Shown here: positions 17,101-25,698 of the stretch, one piece after another
Position numbering within the stretch: the stretch's first letter is position 1
Layout of the letters: each line of letters opens with the position of its first letter
Assembly (NCBI GenBank): GCA_035474375.1
Contig: DATINJ010000209.1
Span: 7,527 to 71,526, forward strand
Direction of reading: 5' to 3'
DNA: 64,000 nt
Source of the DNA: JANNPJ01 sp035474375
Lineage (GTDB): Bacteria > Actinomycetota > Actinomycetes > Actinomycetales > Kineosporiaceae
Translations under genes and position numbers: made by a program
The notes under the pieces: model-generated
Database searches by the model: none
Told to the model about the DNA's origin: nothing
What the model saw: the letters and a program-made list of their open reading frames with translations, nothing else

Positions 17101-18084
17101 TTAAGGCGTTGACGCGGGCGTGGGCGCGGGGTCCGGGGACGCCGGCGCGGAGACCGGCGCGGCGGCCGGCGCGGAGACCGGCTCGGCGGCCGGGGAGTGC
17201 CAGCGGCGGCGCAGCAGGTAGGCCGGAATCCCGATCAGGGCGATCACGACACCCACCGGAAGCACCGCGCCGAGCACCGTAAGTACCACTGTGGTACTGC
17301 TTTTCAGTGCGTCCCAGCCGTTGTCGAAGCCGGCCATGAAGCCTGCCTCGTCGGGCTCCTCGACCACCACGCCGATCGAGCGCAGGCTGACGGTGATGGT
17401 GGACAGTGCGGCCTTGTCGACCAACGCCCGCTGCCTGGCCTGGATCGACTCCAGGTCGGACTCCCGCCGGGCCAGTTCCGACTCCAGCAGGACGACGTCC
17501 TGCAGCGAGTTTGCCCGCTCCAGCAGGTCCCGGACCCGAGCCACGGACTTGGTCTGAGTGGCCACTCGGCTGTCCAGATCGACGATTGTGGCGGTGACGT
17601 CCTCGGAGGTCGTCGACCGGTTCAGTTCGTGCCCGACCGCAGCGATCTTGTCCAGCGCGTCGTCCATCTTGGGCTCCGGCACCCGCAGGGTGATCTCCGA
17701 CGTCTGGTCGGCGTCGTCCTCGGCCGAAGTAGCTGGGAGAGAGGTTGTTTCGCTACTGACTACGCCGCCCAGGACCACGGCTGCGGTCCGTACCGTTCGG
17801 GCGGCGGCAGCGACATTCTTCACTTCCACCACTACTTCAGCGGTGCGGACCAGGCGGGTTTCCGTCGCGGTCGCCGCGGCCGCCTTGGCGACATCGGCGG
17901 GCTTCGCATCGGCGGGCTGCACATCGGCCTTGTCCGCCGCGGCTTCGTTGGCGGAGAAGGATTGGGGTTGCGAGGCCGGCATGCTGCCGGCGGAATCGGC
18001 CGATCCGTCCCCCCCAGCGCCGCAGCCGGCCAGAAGGCCGCCGAGCAGGAGCACACCGGACAAAGACACCAGTCGGGTAATCAT
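17101..18084 (-). CDS. DUF4349 domain-containing lipoprotein
   Basis: A 327-residue secreted lipoprotein with an N-terminal signal, LLAGC lipobox and lipidated Cys at residue 21. A low-complexity Ala/Ser segment precedes the DUF4349 core, with RLVRTAEVVVEVKNVAAAARTV and a long coiled coil around SVARVRDLLERANSLQDVVLLE. There is then one C-terminal membrane helix (VLPVGVVIALIGIPAYLLRRR) and a short Ala/Pro tail of repeated APAAAPVSAP type. Family function is unknown; an envelope role is likely. The ATG has GGAGG seven bases upstream. It sits on the opposite strand between hemE and cgoX and is not functionally tied to haem synthesis as far as I can see. Confidence 0.88.
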   Translation of the reverse strand: MITRLVSLSGVLLLGGLLAGCGAGGDGSADSAGSMPASQPQSFSANEAAADKADVQPADAKPADVAKAAAATATETRLVRTAEVVVEVKNVAAAARTVRTAAVVLGGVVSSETTSLPATSAEDDADQTSEITLRVPEPKMDDALDKIAAVGHELNRSTTSEDVTATIVDLDSRVATQTKSVARVRDLLERANSLQDVVLLESELARRESDLESIQARQRALVDKAALSTITVSLRSIGVVVEEPDEAGFMAGFDNGWDALKSSTTVVLTVLGAVLPVGVVIALIGIPAYLLRRRWHSPAAEPVSAPAAAPVSAPASPDPAPTPASTP

Positions 18085-18239
18085 CGTCGACCTCCGTAGC
18101 CGTATCCAATGCTCGACCCGCGAGTCGAGACATTGATCGGACCACGAGGAACCGCCTCCGGTTCCATCGAACCTGGTCAGGAATCCGTAACGAATCGGCC
18201 ACTGCTTCGTGACCTTTGCCGCAGTGGCACGCTGGCAGT

Positions 18240-19718
18240 GTGACGAAACCAGTGATCGAGGATCAGGGGCCCGAGCCGAACGCGCGAGTGCGGGTCGTGG
18301 TGATCGGCGCCGGGATCTCCGGGTTGGCGGCGGCTTGGCGGCTGAGCCGGACGCCGGGAACCGAGGTGATCGTGCTGGAAGGCAGCGCGCAGGTCGGCGG
18401 CAAACTGCGACTGGGCGAGGTCGGCGGGCTGGCGGTGGACGTCGGTGCCGAATCGGTGCTGGCTCGCCGACCGGAGGCGGTGGCCCTGATCACCGAGGTT
18501 GGGCTCGGCTCCGATCTGGTGCATCCGGTGGCCACGACGCCCCTGGTGCTGGCCCGTGGTGTCCTGCATCCGCTGCCGACCGGGACCGTGATGGGGGTGC
18601 CGAGCAGCTGGGCAACCCTGCCGGGGCTGGCCGGTTTGCTCACCACGGCCGAGGTGGAGCGGGTGGCCGCCGAGCCGACGATCGACGCTCCGGCACTTCA
18701 GGACGACATCGATGTTGGCTCCTGGGTGGCCGGTCGAATGGGTCGCGCCGTCGTCGATCGGCTGGTCGAGTCGCTGCTCGGTGGCGTCTACGCCGGGCCG
18801 GCGGACGGGCTGTCGTTGCAGGCCACGGTGCCGGCCCTGTGGCAACGGGCGAAGCTCGGGGGCGCCCTGCTCGCCGACCAGGCAGCGGCTCCAGCCCCGC
18901 AAATGCCTTCCGGTGGGCCAATTTTCGCCGGACTGCGCGGTGGCGTCGGGCGGCTGGCGGGCACCCTCGCCGAGCGGCTGACCGCCGACGGAGTGCAGGT
19001 CCGGACCGGGGCGACGGTGCGTGGACTGCGCCGGCGGCTGACCGGTTGGCGGCTGGAGATCGGCTCGGCGAGCGCGCCGGAGTTCCTCGACGCCGACGCT
19101 GTCATCCTCGCTGTCCCACCGGCTCCCGCGGCCCGCCTGTTGGCCGCGGACGTGCCGCTGGCCGCCGCCCAACTGTCCGGGATCGAGACCGCGAGCGTCG
19201 CCGTGGTGGCGGCGGCGATCCCGGCCGACCAGCTCACCGGGCTGGCCAGTTCCGGGCTGTTGATCCCGCCGGTGGAAGGCACCGCGATCAAGGCGGCGAC
19301 CTTCTCGTCGGCCAAATGGGACTGGATCAGCGGCGCCGATGACCCGCTCGTCGTCCGACTGTCGATGGGTCGAGCCGGCGAGGAGCTCACCCTGCAGCGA
19401 ACGGACGAGGAACTCACCGCGCTCGCGCTCGGCGACCTGGCGACCGTGCTCGGTCGCAGCCTGCGCCCGATCGACACCCAGGTGGTCCGCTGGGGTGGTG
19501 GGTTGCCGCAGTACGCGGTCGGTCACCTGGCCCGGATCGAGCGGTTGCGGTCCGCCGTCGCCGCGGTCGATGGCCTGGCGATCTGCGGGGCGGTACTGGA
19601 CGGCGTCGGGGTGGCCGCGTGCGTCGCGGCCGCCGATCGCGCGGTCGCTGACCTGCTGGACAACCTGCGTGCCCTGAGTGCAACCGGGCGCAGGGCAGGG
19701 GAGACAATCAACTCATGA
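18240..19718 (+). CDS. cgoX: Coproporphyrinogen III oxidase (HemY/CgoX type)
   Basis: An FAD-dependent oxidase that in Gram-positive bacteria converts coproporphyrinogen III to coproporphyrin III; older annotation calls it protoporphyrinogen oxidase HemG/HemY. The dinucleotide-binding motif VVVIGAGISGLAAAW is near residue 20. Next come GGKLRLGEVGGLAVDVGAES and the C-terminal FAD-contact region ICGAVLDGVGVAACVAAADR. It is 492 residues from GTG 18240, a usual length. The frame opens earlier at a TTG, but neither start has a strong ribosome-binding site, so the start is uncertain by a few codons. Its stop overlaps the chdC start by 4 bases (ATGA), giving a two-gene haem operon. Confidence 0.93.
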   Translation: MTKPVIEDQGPEPNARVRVVVIGAGISGLAAAWRLSRTPGTEVIVLEGSAQVGGKLRLGEVGGLAVDVGAESVLARRPEAVALITEVGLGSDLVHPVATTPLVLARGVLHPLPTGTVMGVPSSWATLPGLAGLLTTAEVERVAAEPTIDAPALQDDIDVGSWVAGRMGRAVVDRLVESLLGGVYAGPADGLSLQATVPALWQRAKLGGALLADQAAAPAPQMPSGGPIFAGLRGGVGRLAGTLAERLTADGVQVRTGATVRGLRRRLTGWRLEIGSASAPEFLDADAVILAVPPAPAARLLAADVPLAAAQLSGIETASVAVVAAAIPADQLTGLASSGLLIPPVEGTAIKAATFSSAKWDWISGADDPLVVRLSMGRAGEELTLQRTDEELTALALGDLATVLGRSLRPIDTQVVRWGGGLPQYAVGHLARIERLRSAVAAVDGLAICGAVLDGVGVAACVAAADRAVADLLDNLRALSATGRRAGETINS

Positions 19719-20410
19719 GTGGCAGCGAAAAGATCAGCGCCCGCGAGATCAACGACACCATCCGGTACACGATGTGGTCGGTGTTCGCCGCCGACCGGTT
19801 GCCGGCCGAGCGGGGCGCGCTGGTAGAGGAAGTAGACGCACTGTTCGCCGACCTCGCCGCCAAGGATCTCGTGGTCCGTGGCACCTACGACGTCTCCGGG
19901 TTACGCGCCGACGCCGACCTGATGGTCTGGTGGCACGGCCCGACCGTGGAGCTGGTGCAGGCCGCCTATCACGGGCTTCGGCGCACCGAGCTGGGTCGCT
20001 ATCTGCGCCCGGTCTGGTCCGGGGTCGCGGTGCACCGGCCGGCCGAGTTCAACAAGGGCCATGTGCCGGCCTTCATGTCGGGCGAGGAGCCGCGCGCCTA
20101 CCTGAGCTTGTACCCGTTCGTGCGCAGCTACGAGTGGTACCTGCTGCCGGACGCCGAGCGCCGGAAGATGCTCGTCGATCACGGGATGGCCGCCCGGGAG
20201 TACCCGGACGTGCGCGCCAACACCGTGCCGGCGTTCTCCCTCGGTGACTACGAGTGGCTGCTCGCCTTCGAGGCCGACGAACTGCACCGGATCGTGGATC
20301 TGATGCGCGAGCTGCGGGCAACCGATGCCCGGCGGCACGTCCGGGAGGAGATCCCGTTCTTCACCGGTCCGCGGGTGGCACTCAGCGAACTGGTCAACGC
20401 CCTGGCTTAA
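19715..20410 (+). CDS. chdC: Coproheme decarboxylase (HemQ)
   Basis: Performs the last haem step in actinobacteria and firmicutes, oxidatively decarboxylating two propionates of coproheme. It is 231 residues and belongs to the chlorite-dismutase-like family. The catalytic Tyr of actinobacterial ChdC is in SLYPFVRSYEWYLLP (Tyr133) and the distal/helper His in RRKMLVDHGM (His156); these match, with a small offset, the residues known from Corynebacterium ChdC. The start overlaps the cgoX stop by 4 bases, so coupled translation is likely. Its presence next to cgoX and hemE defines the coproporphyrin-dependent pathway in this organism. Its stop overlaps that of the convergent GNAT gene. Confidence 0.95.
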   Translation: MSGSEKISAREINDTIRYTMWSVFAADRLPAERGALVEEVDALFADLAAKDLVVRGTYDVSGLRADADLMVWWHGPTVELVQAAYHGLRRTELGRYLRPVWSGVAVHRPAEFNKGHVPAFMSGEEPRAYLSLYPFVRSYEWYLLPDAERRKMLVDHGMAAREYPDVRANTVPAFSLGDYEWLLAFEADELHRIVDLMRELRATDARRHVREEIPFFTGPRVALSELVNALA

Positions 20411-20874
20411 CCGGGGGCCAGCGCCGTCGGTTCGCGGCGCATCGGGACGTGCGGGATGCCGTCCTCGAGGTATTCCGCACCGGAGGGGGCGAAACCGAAC
20501 CTGCCGTACCAATCTGCCAAGTGCTTCTGCGCTCCGAGAACGATGACCCGACCCGGGTTGCGATCAAGGACGTCGGCCAGCAGGGCAGCGGCCAGCCCGG
20601 CTCCGCGGGCGTCGACCCGGGTGCACACCCTGCCCACCCGGGCGGCGCCGTCGGGCTCGGTCAGCACCCGAAGGTAGGCCGTCGGGCCCCGCTCATCCGC
20701 TGTCCACAGATGCTCGGTCAGCGGTTCGACGTCCCGTCCATCGAGATCGGGGTAGACGCAGTTCTGCTCGACCACGAAGACCGCCGATCGAAGCGCGGCC
20801 AAGTGGTACAGGGTCAGCGGCTCGAGATCCGGTAGAGCCGAACGATGGACTGTCACGCGTTGATTGACGACCAT
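20407..20874 (-). CDS. GNAT family N-acetyltransferase (ElaA-like)
   Basis: A 155-residue acetyltransferase of the ElaA-like group; the substrate is unknown. The acetyl-CoA site is RVCTRVDARGAGLAAALLADVL, a relaxed version of the R/Q-x-x-G-x-G/A loop. It is preceded by VFVVEQNCVYPDLDGRD, characteristic of ElaA proteins, and followed by WYGRFGFAPSGAEYLEDGIPHVPM. The stop codon shares the TTAA sequence with the chdC stop, so the convergent genes overlap by 4 bases with no room for a terminator. ATG 20874 has a weak ribosome-binding site, and a GTG six codons later is an alternative. Confidence 0.87.
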   Translation of the reverse strand: MVVNQRVTVHRSALPDLEPLTLYHLAALRSAVFVVEQNCVYPDLDGRDVEPLTEHLWTADERGPTAYLRVLTEPDGAARVGRVCTRVDARGAGLAAALLADVLDRNPGRVIVLGAQKHLADWYGRFGFAPSGAEYLEDGIPHVPMRREPTALAPG

Positions 20875-20900
20875 GCCGGAACCCTACGATTCGCGAGCCC

Positions 20901-21467
20901 TCAGATCGCAGCGAGGTCAATCTCGACGGCAAAGGGTGCCGAGACCTTGACCGTGCCGGTGAAGATTTCTCCGTCTCGGTAGGTCATGGTCGCCGGGTCG
21001 AGAACGTAGGTGTACGTCACGGGGATTCCGGTGGCGGTGTGTTCGACCCGCCAGTAGAAGGCGATCCCGGCCCGGGCGTACTGGTCCACCTTGACGATCC
21101 GGTCGGTGGTCTCCGAGCCTGGTGAGACGACCTCGACGACCAGCAGCACATGCTCGGGACGGGTTGGGGTGATGTCGATCGTGTCCGCGCGGTAGACGAC
21201 GACGTCCGGACGACGGTTATTGAGGGGCACGTCCTGAAGTCGGACGTCGAAATCCGTGTCAGCGTTCCACCCCGCCCCGGCAGCACTGTCCAGCGTGTTG
21301 GCCAGGATCCGAGCCAGGCGGTTGTGCCGCTTGGACGCACTGGGGCTCACGACGACCATCCCGTCCACGATCTCGATGCCGGCGCACTGTTCCTCTGACC
21401 AGGATTCGTACTGCTCCGCCGTGATCTGCTCGTGCATCCAGGCCGGAGCGACCATCTCGGCGGTCAT
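20901..21467 (-). CDS. Uma2 family (DUF820) endonuclease-like protein
   Basis: A 188-residue Uma2 protein, the second in this window. Family marks are ITAEQYESWSEEQCAGIEIVDG, then VPLNNRRPDVVVYRAD (acidic active-site position) and VLLVVEVVSPGSETTDRIVKVDQYARAGI with the E-x-S...K pattern. It is expected to have a PD-(D/E)XK fold; the biological role is unknown. ATG 21467 has GGGGAGG six bases upstream, which fixes the start; the longer open frame is rejected. It differs clearly in sequence from the Uma2 gene at 283-783, so it is not a recent duplicate. Confidence 0.85.
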   Translation of the reverse strand: MTAEMVAPAWMHEQITAEQYESWSEEQCAGIEIVDGMVVVSPSASKRHNRLARILANTLDSAAGAGWNADTDFDVRLQDVPLNNRRPDVVVYRADTIDITPTRPEHVLLVVEVVSPGSETTDRIVKVDQYARAGIAFYWRVEHTATGIPVTYTYVLDPATMTYRDGEIFTGTVKVSAPFAVEIDLAAI

Positions 21468-21550
21468 GGCATACCTCCCCGGGGCCTGCTCGATGCGTCT
21501 GCTCTCCCGCTGGCAGCGTACTGCTTCAGCTTTGCTCCGTGGTGGATCGC

Positions 21551-21988
21551 TCAGCGCTCGGCGGAGGGCAACCGCTTGATACTGATCGAGTTGATGCAAT
21601 AGCGCTGGTCGGTGGGGGTGTTGTAGCCCTCGCCCGCGAACACGTGGCCGAGGTGCGAGCCGCAGTTGGCGCACCTGACCTCGGTACGGACGCCGCCGAA
21701 AGAGCGATCCTCGATGTATTCGACGCGGTCTTCGGCCAGCGGAGCGAAGAACGACGGCCAACCGCAGTGACTGTCGAACTTTTCGGTACTGCGGAACAAC
21801 TCGGTTCCGCAGGCCCGACAGGAGTAGACGCCCTCGGTGTGGTCGTCCCAGTACTCACCGGTGTACGCGCGCTCGGTGCCGGCCTGGCGTAACACCGTGT
21901 ACTCCTCGGGGGACAGCTTGGCGCGCCACTCGTCATCGGTGTACTTGATCGGATAGTTCCCGGACTGGATCGGTCGGATGGCACTCAT
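21551..21988 (-). CDS. msrB: Peptide-methionine (R)-S-oxide reductase
   Basis: Reduces the R epimer of methionine sulfoxide in proteins. It is 145 residues from the chosen start, typical for MsrB. Two zinc-binding Cys pairs are visible (CRACG and CANCG), as are the GWPSFF motif and the catalytic Cys in QRYCINSISI near the C-terminus. Start choice is uncertain: in-frame ATGs also lie upstream (the frame continues to 22174), but family similarity begins at MSAIRPIQ or slightly later. The frame beyond runs under the divergent membrane-protein gene. MsrB near chdC is also, from memory, the arrangement in mycobacteria. Confidence 0.93.
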   Translation of the reverse strand: MSAIRPIQSGNYPIKYTDDEWRAKLSPEEYTVLRQAGTERAYTGEYWDDHTEGVYSCRACGTELFRSTEKFDSHCGWPSFFAPLAEDRVEYIEDRSFGGVRTEVRCANCGSHLGHVFAGEGYNTPTDQRYCINSISIKRLPSAER

Positions 21989-22118
21989 GCCTGGTCCAAC
22001 CATGGGCTGCGGCATTGCGTTCCCGTAGCGATTCCCGCTTCTCAGGTGTCGGGTTCGTCCCCAACGCACTACCGTGGGTAAGACCCCCCTGTGAAAAAAC
22101 AGTTGGAGATGACGTCGG

Positions 22119-22640
22119 ATGAGCACTGATCCCAGCACTCCCCGGGCCACCGTGACGTCGCCGCGGCAAGTCACTCAGGTGGTGAGTGTTTCTTCCCCCG
22201 GTGCGGTGATCGGCGCGGTGCTGACCCTCGTGCTCGGTCTCGCTCTCGGGATCGCCAATCAAGGCGCCGGCGGCACCGAAATGGCGCTTCGGGTTCCGGC
22301 GCTGCTGGCGGCACTGCTGATGGTCGGCCAGGGCGTGGTCGACATCCGCAAGAACCTGCCGCGCCGCCAGGTCGAGGTGACGCCGGAAATCGATACCGGC
22401 CCGCGCGGTCGCGAACTTGCCGTGGTCCGGCCGATGCCGCCGCAGCCGCCGGTCACCGTGCTGGCCACCAGGCCCAGCCCGGCAACTCTCAGCGTGCCGC
22501 TGACCGTGATGCTCCTGGCCGCCTGGCTCGGCCTGGCCGACCTGAAGGTCGCCGCACCGGCCGCGCTCAGCACCCTCTCGCTGATCTCCGCCTTCGCGTT
22601 GTTCGCGCTCGGCTGGGGCCTGCTGCCGGCCCGCCGCTGA
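22119..22640 (+). CDS. Small integral membrane protein
   Basis: 173 residues with four predicted membrane helices in two pairs: the first pair (VIGAVLTLVLGLALGIA and VPALLAALLMVGQGVVDI) before a charged and Pro-rich loop, the second (LTVMLLAAWLGLADLKVA and LISAFALFALGWGLL) at the C-terminus. I do not recognise the family. ATG 22119 has GGAG about 11 bases upstream. It is convergent with the Usp-like gene, whose stop lies 4 bases further, and divergent from msrB. Codon use matches the neighbours. Confidence 0.75.
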   Translation: MSTDPSTPRATVTSPRQVTQVVSVSSPGAVIGAVLTLVLGLALGIANQGAGGTEMALRVPALLAALLMVGQGVVDIRKNLPRRQVEVTPEIDTGPRGRELAVVRPMPPQPPVTVLATRPSPATLSVPLTVMLLAAWLGLADLKVAAPAALSTLSLISAFALFALGWGLLPARR

Positions 22641-22643
22641 GAG

Positions 22644-23126
22644 TCAGCCGAGGAAGCTGCTCCCGGCATAGACGTGCAGGACCGGGACGCCGAGCAGTTC
22701 TCGGGCCCGGGAGGCCCAGTCGGTGTGGAAGGTGTCCTCGACCGCGTGCGGCCGGGTCACCACGATGACCTCTTGGGTGCTGGCGTCGGCCACTACCGCC
22801 TTCTGCAACTCGGTCACCGGGTCGCCCTCTATCACCAAGCCCTCGGCCGGCACTCCGACCCCGGCCAGCGCCGCCAGCGACTGCTCCAGAGCCGTCGCGG
22901 CCTCGGCCCGGCTCGGCTCCTCGTCGCCGCGAACCGCCTCCAGCGCTTCCCGGAGCTGGAACAGGCTCAAATGATCCAGCACGTCGGCCAACAGGTTGCG
23001 CTCGACGTCGGCCGGTACCAGCACTCGGTACCGAACCTCCTCATCGGCATGCAGGCGGGTCAACCGTTCGGCGTCGGCCGTGGTCAACGCCTCCTCGGTA
23101 AGTAGCACGATGGACGGCGCGGTCAC
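22644..23126 (-). CDS. Universal-stress-like (UspA-fold) protein
   Basis: 160 residues with an alpha/beta layout: the strand PSIVLLTEEAL at the start, VRYRVLVPAD, GLVIEGDPVTELQKAV and the final strand EVIVVTRPHAVEDTFHTDWASRARELLGVPVLHVYAG. The order strand, D-P-V motif, T-R-P loop and LG-V-P-V-L resembles actinobacterial nucleotide-binding stress proteins, but the canonical ATP loop G-x2-G-x9-G(S/T) is not clear. GTG 23126 with AGGAG five bases away is much better than the longer upstream frame. It is divergent from the DoxX gene. The role is presumably stress-related; the exact function is unknown. Confidence 0.7.
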   Translation of the reverse strand: MTAPSIVLLTEEALTTADAERLTRLHADEEVRYRVLVPADVERNLLADVLDHLSLFQLREALEAVRGDEEPSRAEAATALEQSLAALAGVGVPAEGLVIEGDPVTELQKAVVADASTQEVIVVTRPHAVEDTFHTDWASRARELLGVPVLHVYAGSSFLG

Positions 23127-23259
23127 GCTGTTCTCCTGACGACGAGGTATGGCAATGCAGCACGATGAACCGGTCCTCACCCTACTTGGCCGGACACCGG
23201 CGACCGCGAATCCGGGGGCCACGTCGCCCCGCAGCCCAGACATCGGCAGAATCAACGGT

Positions 23260-23646
23260 ATGACCGTCGTCGAAACCTCGCAGCCGCCCGCCTGGAAGCC
23301 GCTGGCACTGCTGCTGGCCGGTTCCGGAGTGCTGCACTTCGTCACCCCGAAACCGTACGAGTCGATCGTCCCGAGAGCGCTGGGCAACCCGAAGCCGTGG
23401 GTGCAGGTGTCCGGGGTGGCGGAGCTGGTCTGTGCGGCCGGCCTCGCGTTCGCTCCAACCCGGCGGCTGGCCGGGTGGGCGTCGGCCGGGCTGTTCGTCG
23501 CGATCTACCCGGCGAACCTGGACATGGCTGCCCGAGCGGTGCGTTCGCCGAAGGCCTCCACCGCCCACAAGGTCGCGCTGGTCGGGCGGCTGCCGCTGCA
23601 GATCCCGCTGGTGATTCGGGCGCTGCGTCTGGCCCGGTCCAAGTGA
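23260..23646 (+). CDS. DoxX family membrane protein
   Basis: 128 residues with four hydrophobic segments typical of DoxX/DoxD-like proteins: PLALLLAGSGVLHFVTPK, VSGVAELVCAAGLAFAP, WASAGLFVAIYPANLDMA and a C-terminal amphipathic stretch. GVLHF and YPANLDMA are common in the actinobacterial branch. The frame opens earlier at 23149, but the ATG at 23260 matches the family. Its ribosome-binding site is weak. The hydrolase gene follows within 14 bases and could also begin at a GTG overlapping this stop, so the two are probably co-transcribed. Confidence 0.8.
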   Translation: MTVVETSQPPAWKPLALLLAGSGVLHFVTPKPYESIVPRALGNPKPWVQVSGVAELVCAAGLAFAPTRRLAGWASAGLFVAIYPANLDMAARAVRSPKASTAHKVALVGRLPLQIPLVIRALRLARSK

Positions 23647-23660
23647 GTGCAGATCGACCG

Positions 23661-24887
23661 ATGACTGCCGCGCTGCGCCGGCTCGCCCTGCGGGCAGCGG
23701 TGGCGGGTGCGTCCTCGGCGCTGGCTGCGGGCCTGGCGGCGGCTGCGGCGGCCACCGTTTTCGCCCGCCGGATCGTCACCCCGGACGGTCTGCGGCCGGA
23801 GGACGTCGAGATCATCGCCGTGGTCGACGGCCTGGTCACGCTGCGGGCCGATCCGGTGACCACGCTGCTGATCGGCCGCTACGGGCTCTGGCAGGACAAC
23901 GGCACGGTGCACGCTCGGCTCGGTCCGGTGATCGTGCACGACCCGAACGCGGGCACGGTGTTGCGCCGGGTGCTGTTTCTCGAAGGTGGGCGGTTGCGAC
24001 CGGGGCCGGCCCGGTGGAACCAGTACTTCTTCGCCGGTGACCCGTTGTCCGCCTTGGGGCTGGAGTTTCAGGACATCGAGGTGCCGGGCGAGGCCGGAGT
24101 GCTGCATGGCTGGCTGGTCCCGGGCGCACCGCTGGTCCAGCCGGTCGGCACCACCCCGGCCGGACCAGCGCCCGGCGCGCCCAGCTCGACCGGCTCGACC
24201 TGGGCGATCCTGGTGCATGGCCGAGGTGCCACCCGGGAAGAGTGCCTGCGCGCCCTGCCGGTATTGCACCGGCTCGGGGTGACCTCGCTGGTCGCCAGTT
24301 ACCGGACGACGGCCGGGTTGCCCACGGCGCCGGTGGTCGGCCGGTATCACCTCGGTGACACCGAATGGCAGGACGTCGAGTCCGCCATCATTTATGCGGC
24401 CGAGCAAGGCGCCGAGGAGATCGTGCTGATCGGCTGGTCGATGGGCGGTGCGATCGCGATGCAGGCGGTCTCGCGGTCCTGGACCGCGGAGCGGGTGAAA
24501 GGCATCGTGCTGGACGCCCCGGTGCTCGACTGGCGGGATGTGCTGGCTCATCAGGCCCGGCTGAACCGGGTGCCACCGGCCGTCGGCCGACTCGGACAGT
24601 CGATGCTGTCGCACCGCTCGGCCTGGCGACTGGCCGGCACCGAGGCACCGGTGGACCTGGACCGGCTGGACTGGGTGACTCGGGCCGCCGAGCTGATCCA
24701 CCCGGTGCTGCTGATTCACAGCGACGACGATGAATACGTGCCGTCGGGCCCGTCCCGGCGGTTGGCCGAGGCTCGCCCGGATCTGGTCACCTACCTGTCG
24801 ATCGACGGGGCCCGGCACTGCAAGGAGTGGAACGTCGACCCCGATGCCTGGGACTCCGCGGTAGCCAGGTTCCTGCTCCGCCTCTAG
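23661..24887 (+). CDS. Alpha/beta hydrolase with N-terminal membrane anchor
   Basis: 408 residues. The N-terminus has a basic stretch and one Ala-rich membrane helix (about 15-40), so the enzyme is probably anchored or exported. The catalytic triad is visible: Ser in LIGWSMGGAIAM (G-x-S-x-G), Asp in LLIHSDDDEYVPSG and His in GARHCKEWN. The N-terminal 150 residues before the fold are not assigned. Substrate unknown; similar actinobacterial enzymes are annotated as serine aminopeptidase S33 or lipase-like. ATG 23661 is chosen; a GTG at 23643 overlapping the doxX stop is the alternative. Neither has a clear ribosome-binding site. Confidence 0.85.
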   Translation: MTAALRRLALRAAVAGASSALAAGLAAAAAATVFARRIVTPDGLRPEDVEIIAVVDGLVTLRADPVTTLLIGRYGLWQDNGTVHARLGPVIVHDPNAGTVLRRVLFLEGGRLRPGPARWNQYFFAGDPLSALGLEFQDIEVPGEAGVLHGWLVPGAPLVQPVGTTPAGPAPGAPSSTGSTWAILVHGRGATREECLRALPVLHRLGVTSLVASYRTTAGLPTAPVVGRYHLGDTEWQDVESAIIYAAEQGAEEIVLIGWSMGGAIAMQAVSRSWTAERVKGIVLDAPVLDWRDVLAHQARLNRVPPAVGRLGQSMLSHRSAWRLAGTEAPVDLDRLDWVTRAAELIHPVLLIHSDDDEYVPSGPSRRLAEARPDLVTYLSIDGARHCKEWNVDPDAWDSAVARFLLRL

Positions 24888-24912
24888 CCTCCGGCTCTAG
24901 CCGTGGGCTGGG

Positions 24913-25698
24913 CTAGTTGTTCGGGATGTGCTGGACCAGCCAGCGGCCGAGGAGGACGTCCTCGGCGGCGATCAGGTGCGCCGGGCGGACGCTGAGCATC
25001 GCCTTGGGGCCGGTGGCGATCCGCGGTCCGGTACCGGCCACCAGGATCGGCGACCAGGTCAGGCATACCTCGTCTACCCGGTTCGCGGCCAGTGCGCTGC
25101 CGAGCAGCGAAGGGCCACCCTCCAGCAGGATCCGGCCCAAACCACGGGCGGCCAGCACGTTGACGGCGTCGTCGACGTCCAGGTCTTCGTTGCCGGCCAC
25201 GATCACCTGGTCGCTGCCGGCCAGGTTGCGTAGCGGCGCCAGATCTGCGGCGGCGGTGGTCACCACATAGGTCGGGGAGTTGCCGCTGAACAGACCGGTG
25301 TCGGCCGGGAGTCGACCGCTGCGGGTGACGATCGCCAGCGCCGGAGCCGGTCGCTGACCGGCGGCCGCTCGCCGGTCGGCGAACCCGGGTTGCGGGGTCG
25401 GTGAGTGGTAGCCCTCGATCCGCACCGTGCCCGCCCCGACCAGGATCACGTCGGCGAGGCCGCGCAAGACGCCGAAGGTTGCCTTGTCGACCGGGCTGCT
25501 GACACTCGCCGACACGCCGTCCGCACCACTGGCCGAGCCGTCCAAGGTGCTGACCATGTTGGCGCGGACCCAGCCGCGGGACGGCATCGGATCCGGGTAC
25601 GCGTACAGGTCGGCCAGCGCCTGCAGAGTGGATTCCCGGTCGGTGGTGAGGTTTCCGACCTCAGCCCGGCCGGGCAGCAACAGCTGCAGGATCGTCAC
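24913..25698 (-). CDS. RibD C-terminal-like pyrimidine reductase
   Basis: 261 residues of the dihydrofolate-reductase-like RibD C-terminal domain. Recognisable are WVRANMVSTLDGSASG (substrate/NADPH region), DVILVGAGTVRIEGY and the late LEGGPSLLGSAL, all typical of the riboflavin pathway reductase family. It lacks the deaminase domain, so it is a stand-alone reductase whose substrate may differ from that of RibD. GTG 25698 overlaps the sufE stop by 4 bases (GTGA), marking a two-gene operon; the longer upstream frame runs under sufE and is rejected. No other riboflavin gene is nearby. Confidence 0.85.
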   Translation of the reverse strand: MTILQLLLPGRAEVGNLTTDRESTLQALADLYAYPDPMPSRGWVRANMVSTLDGSASGADGVSASVSSPVDKATFGVLRGLADVILVGAGTVRIEGYHSPTPQPGFADRRAAAGQRPAPALAIVTRSGRLPADTGLFSGNSPTYVVTTAAADLAPLRNLAGSDQVIVAGNEDLDVDDAVNVLAARGLGRILLEGGPSLLGSALAANRVDEVCLTWSPILVAGTGPRIATGPKAMLSVRPAHLIAAEDVLLGRWLVQHIPNN

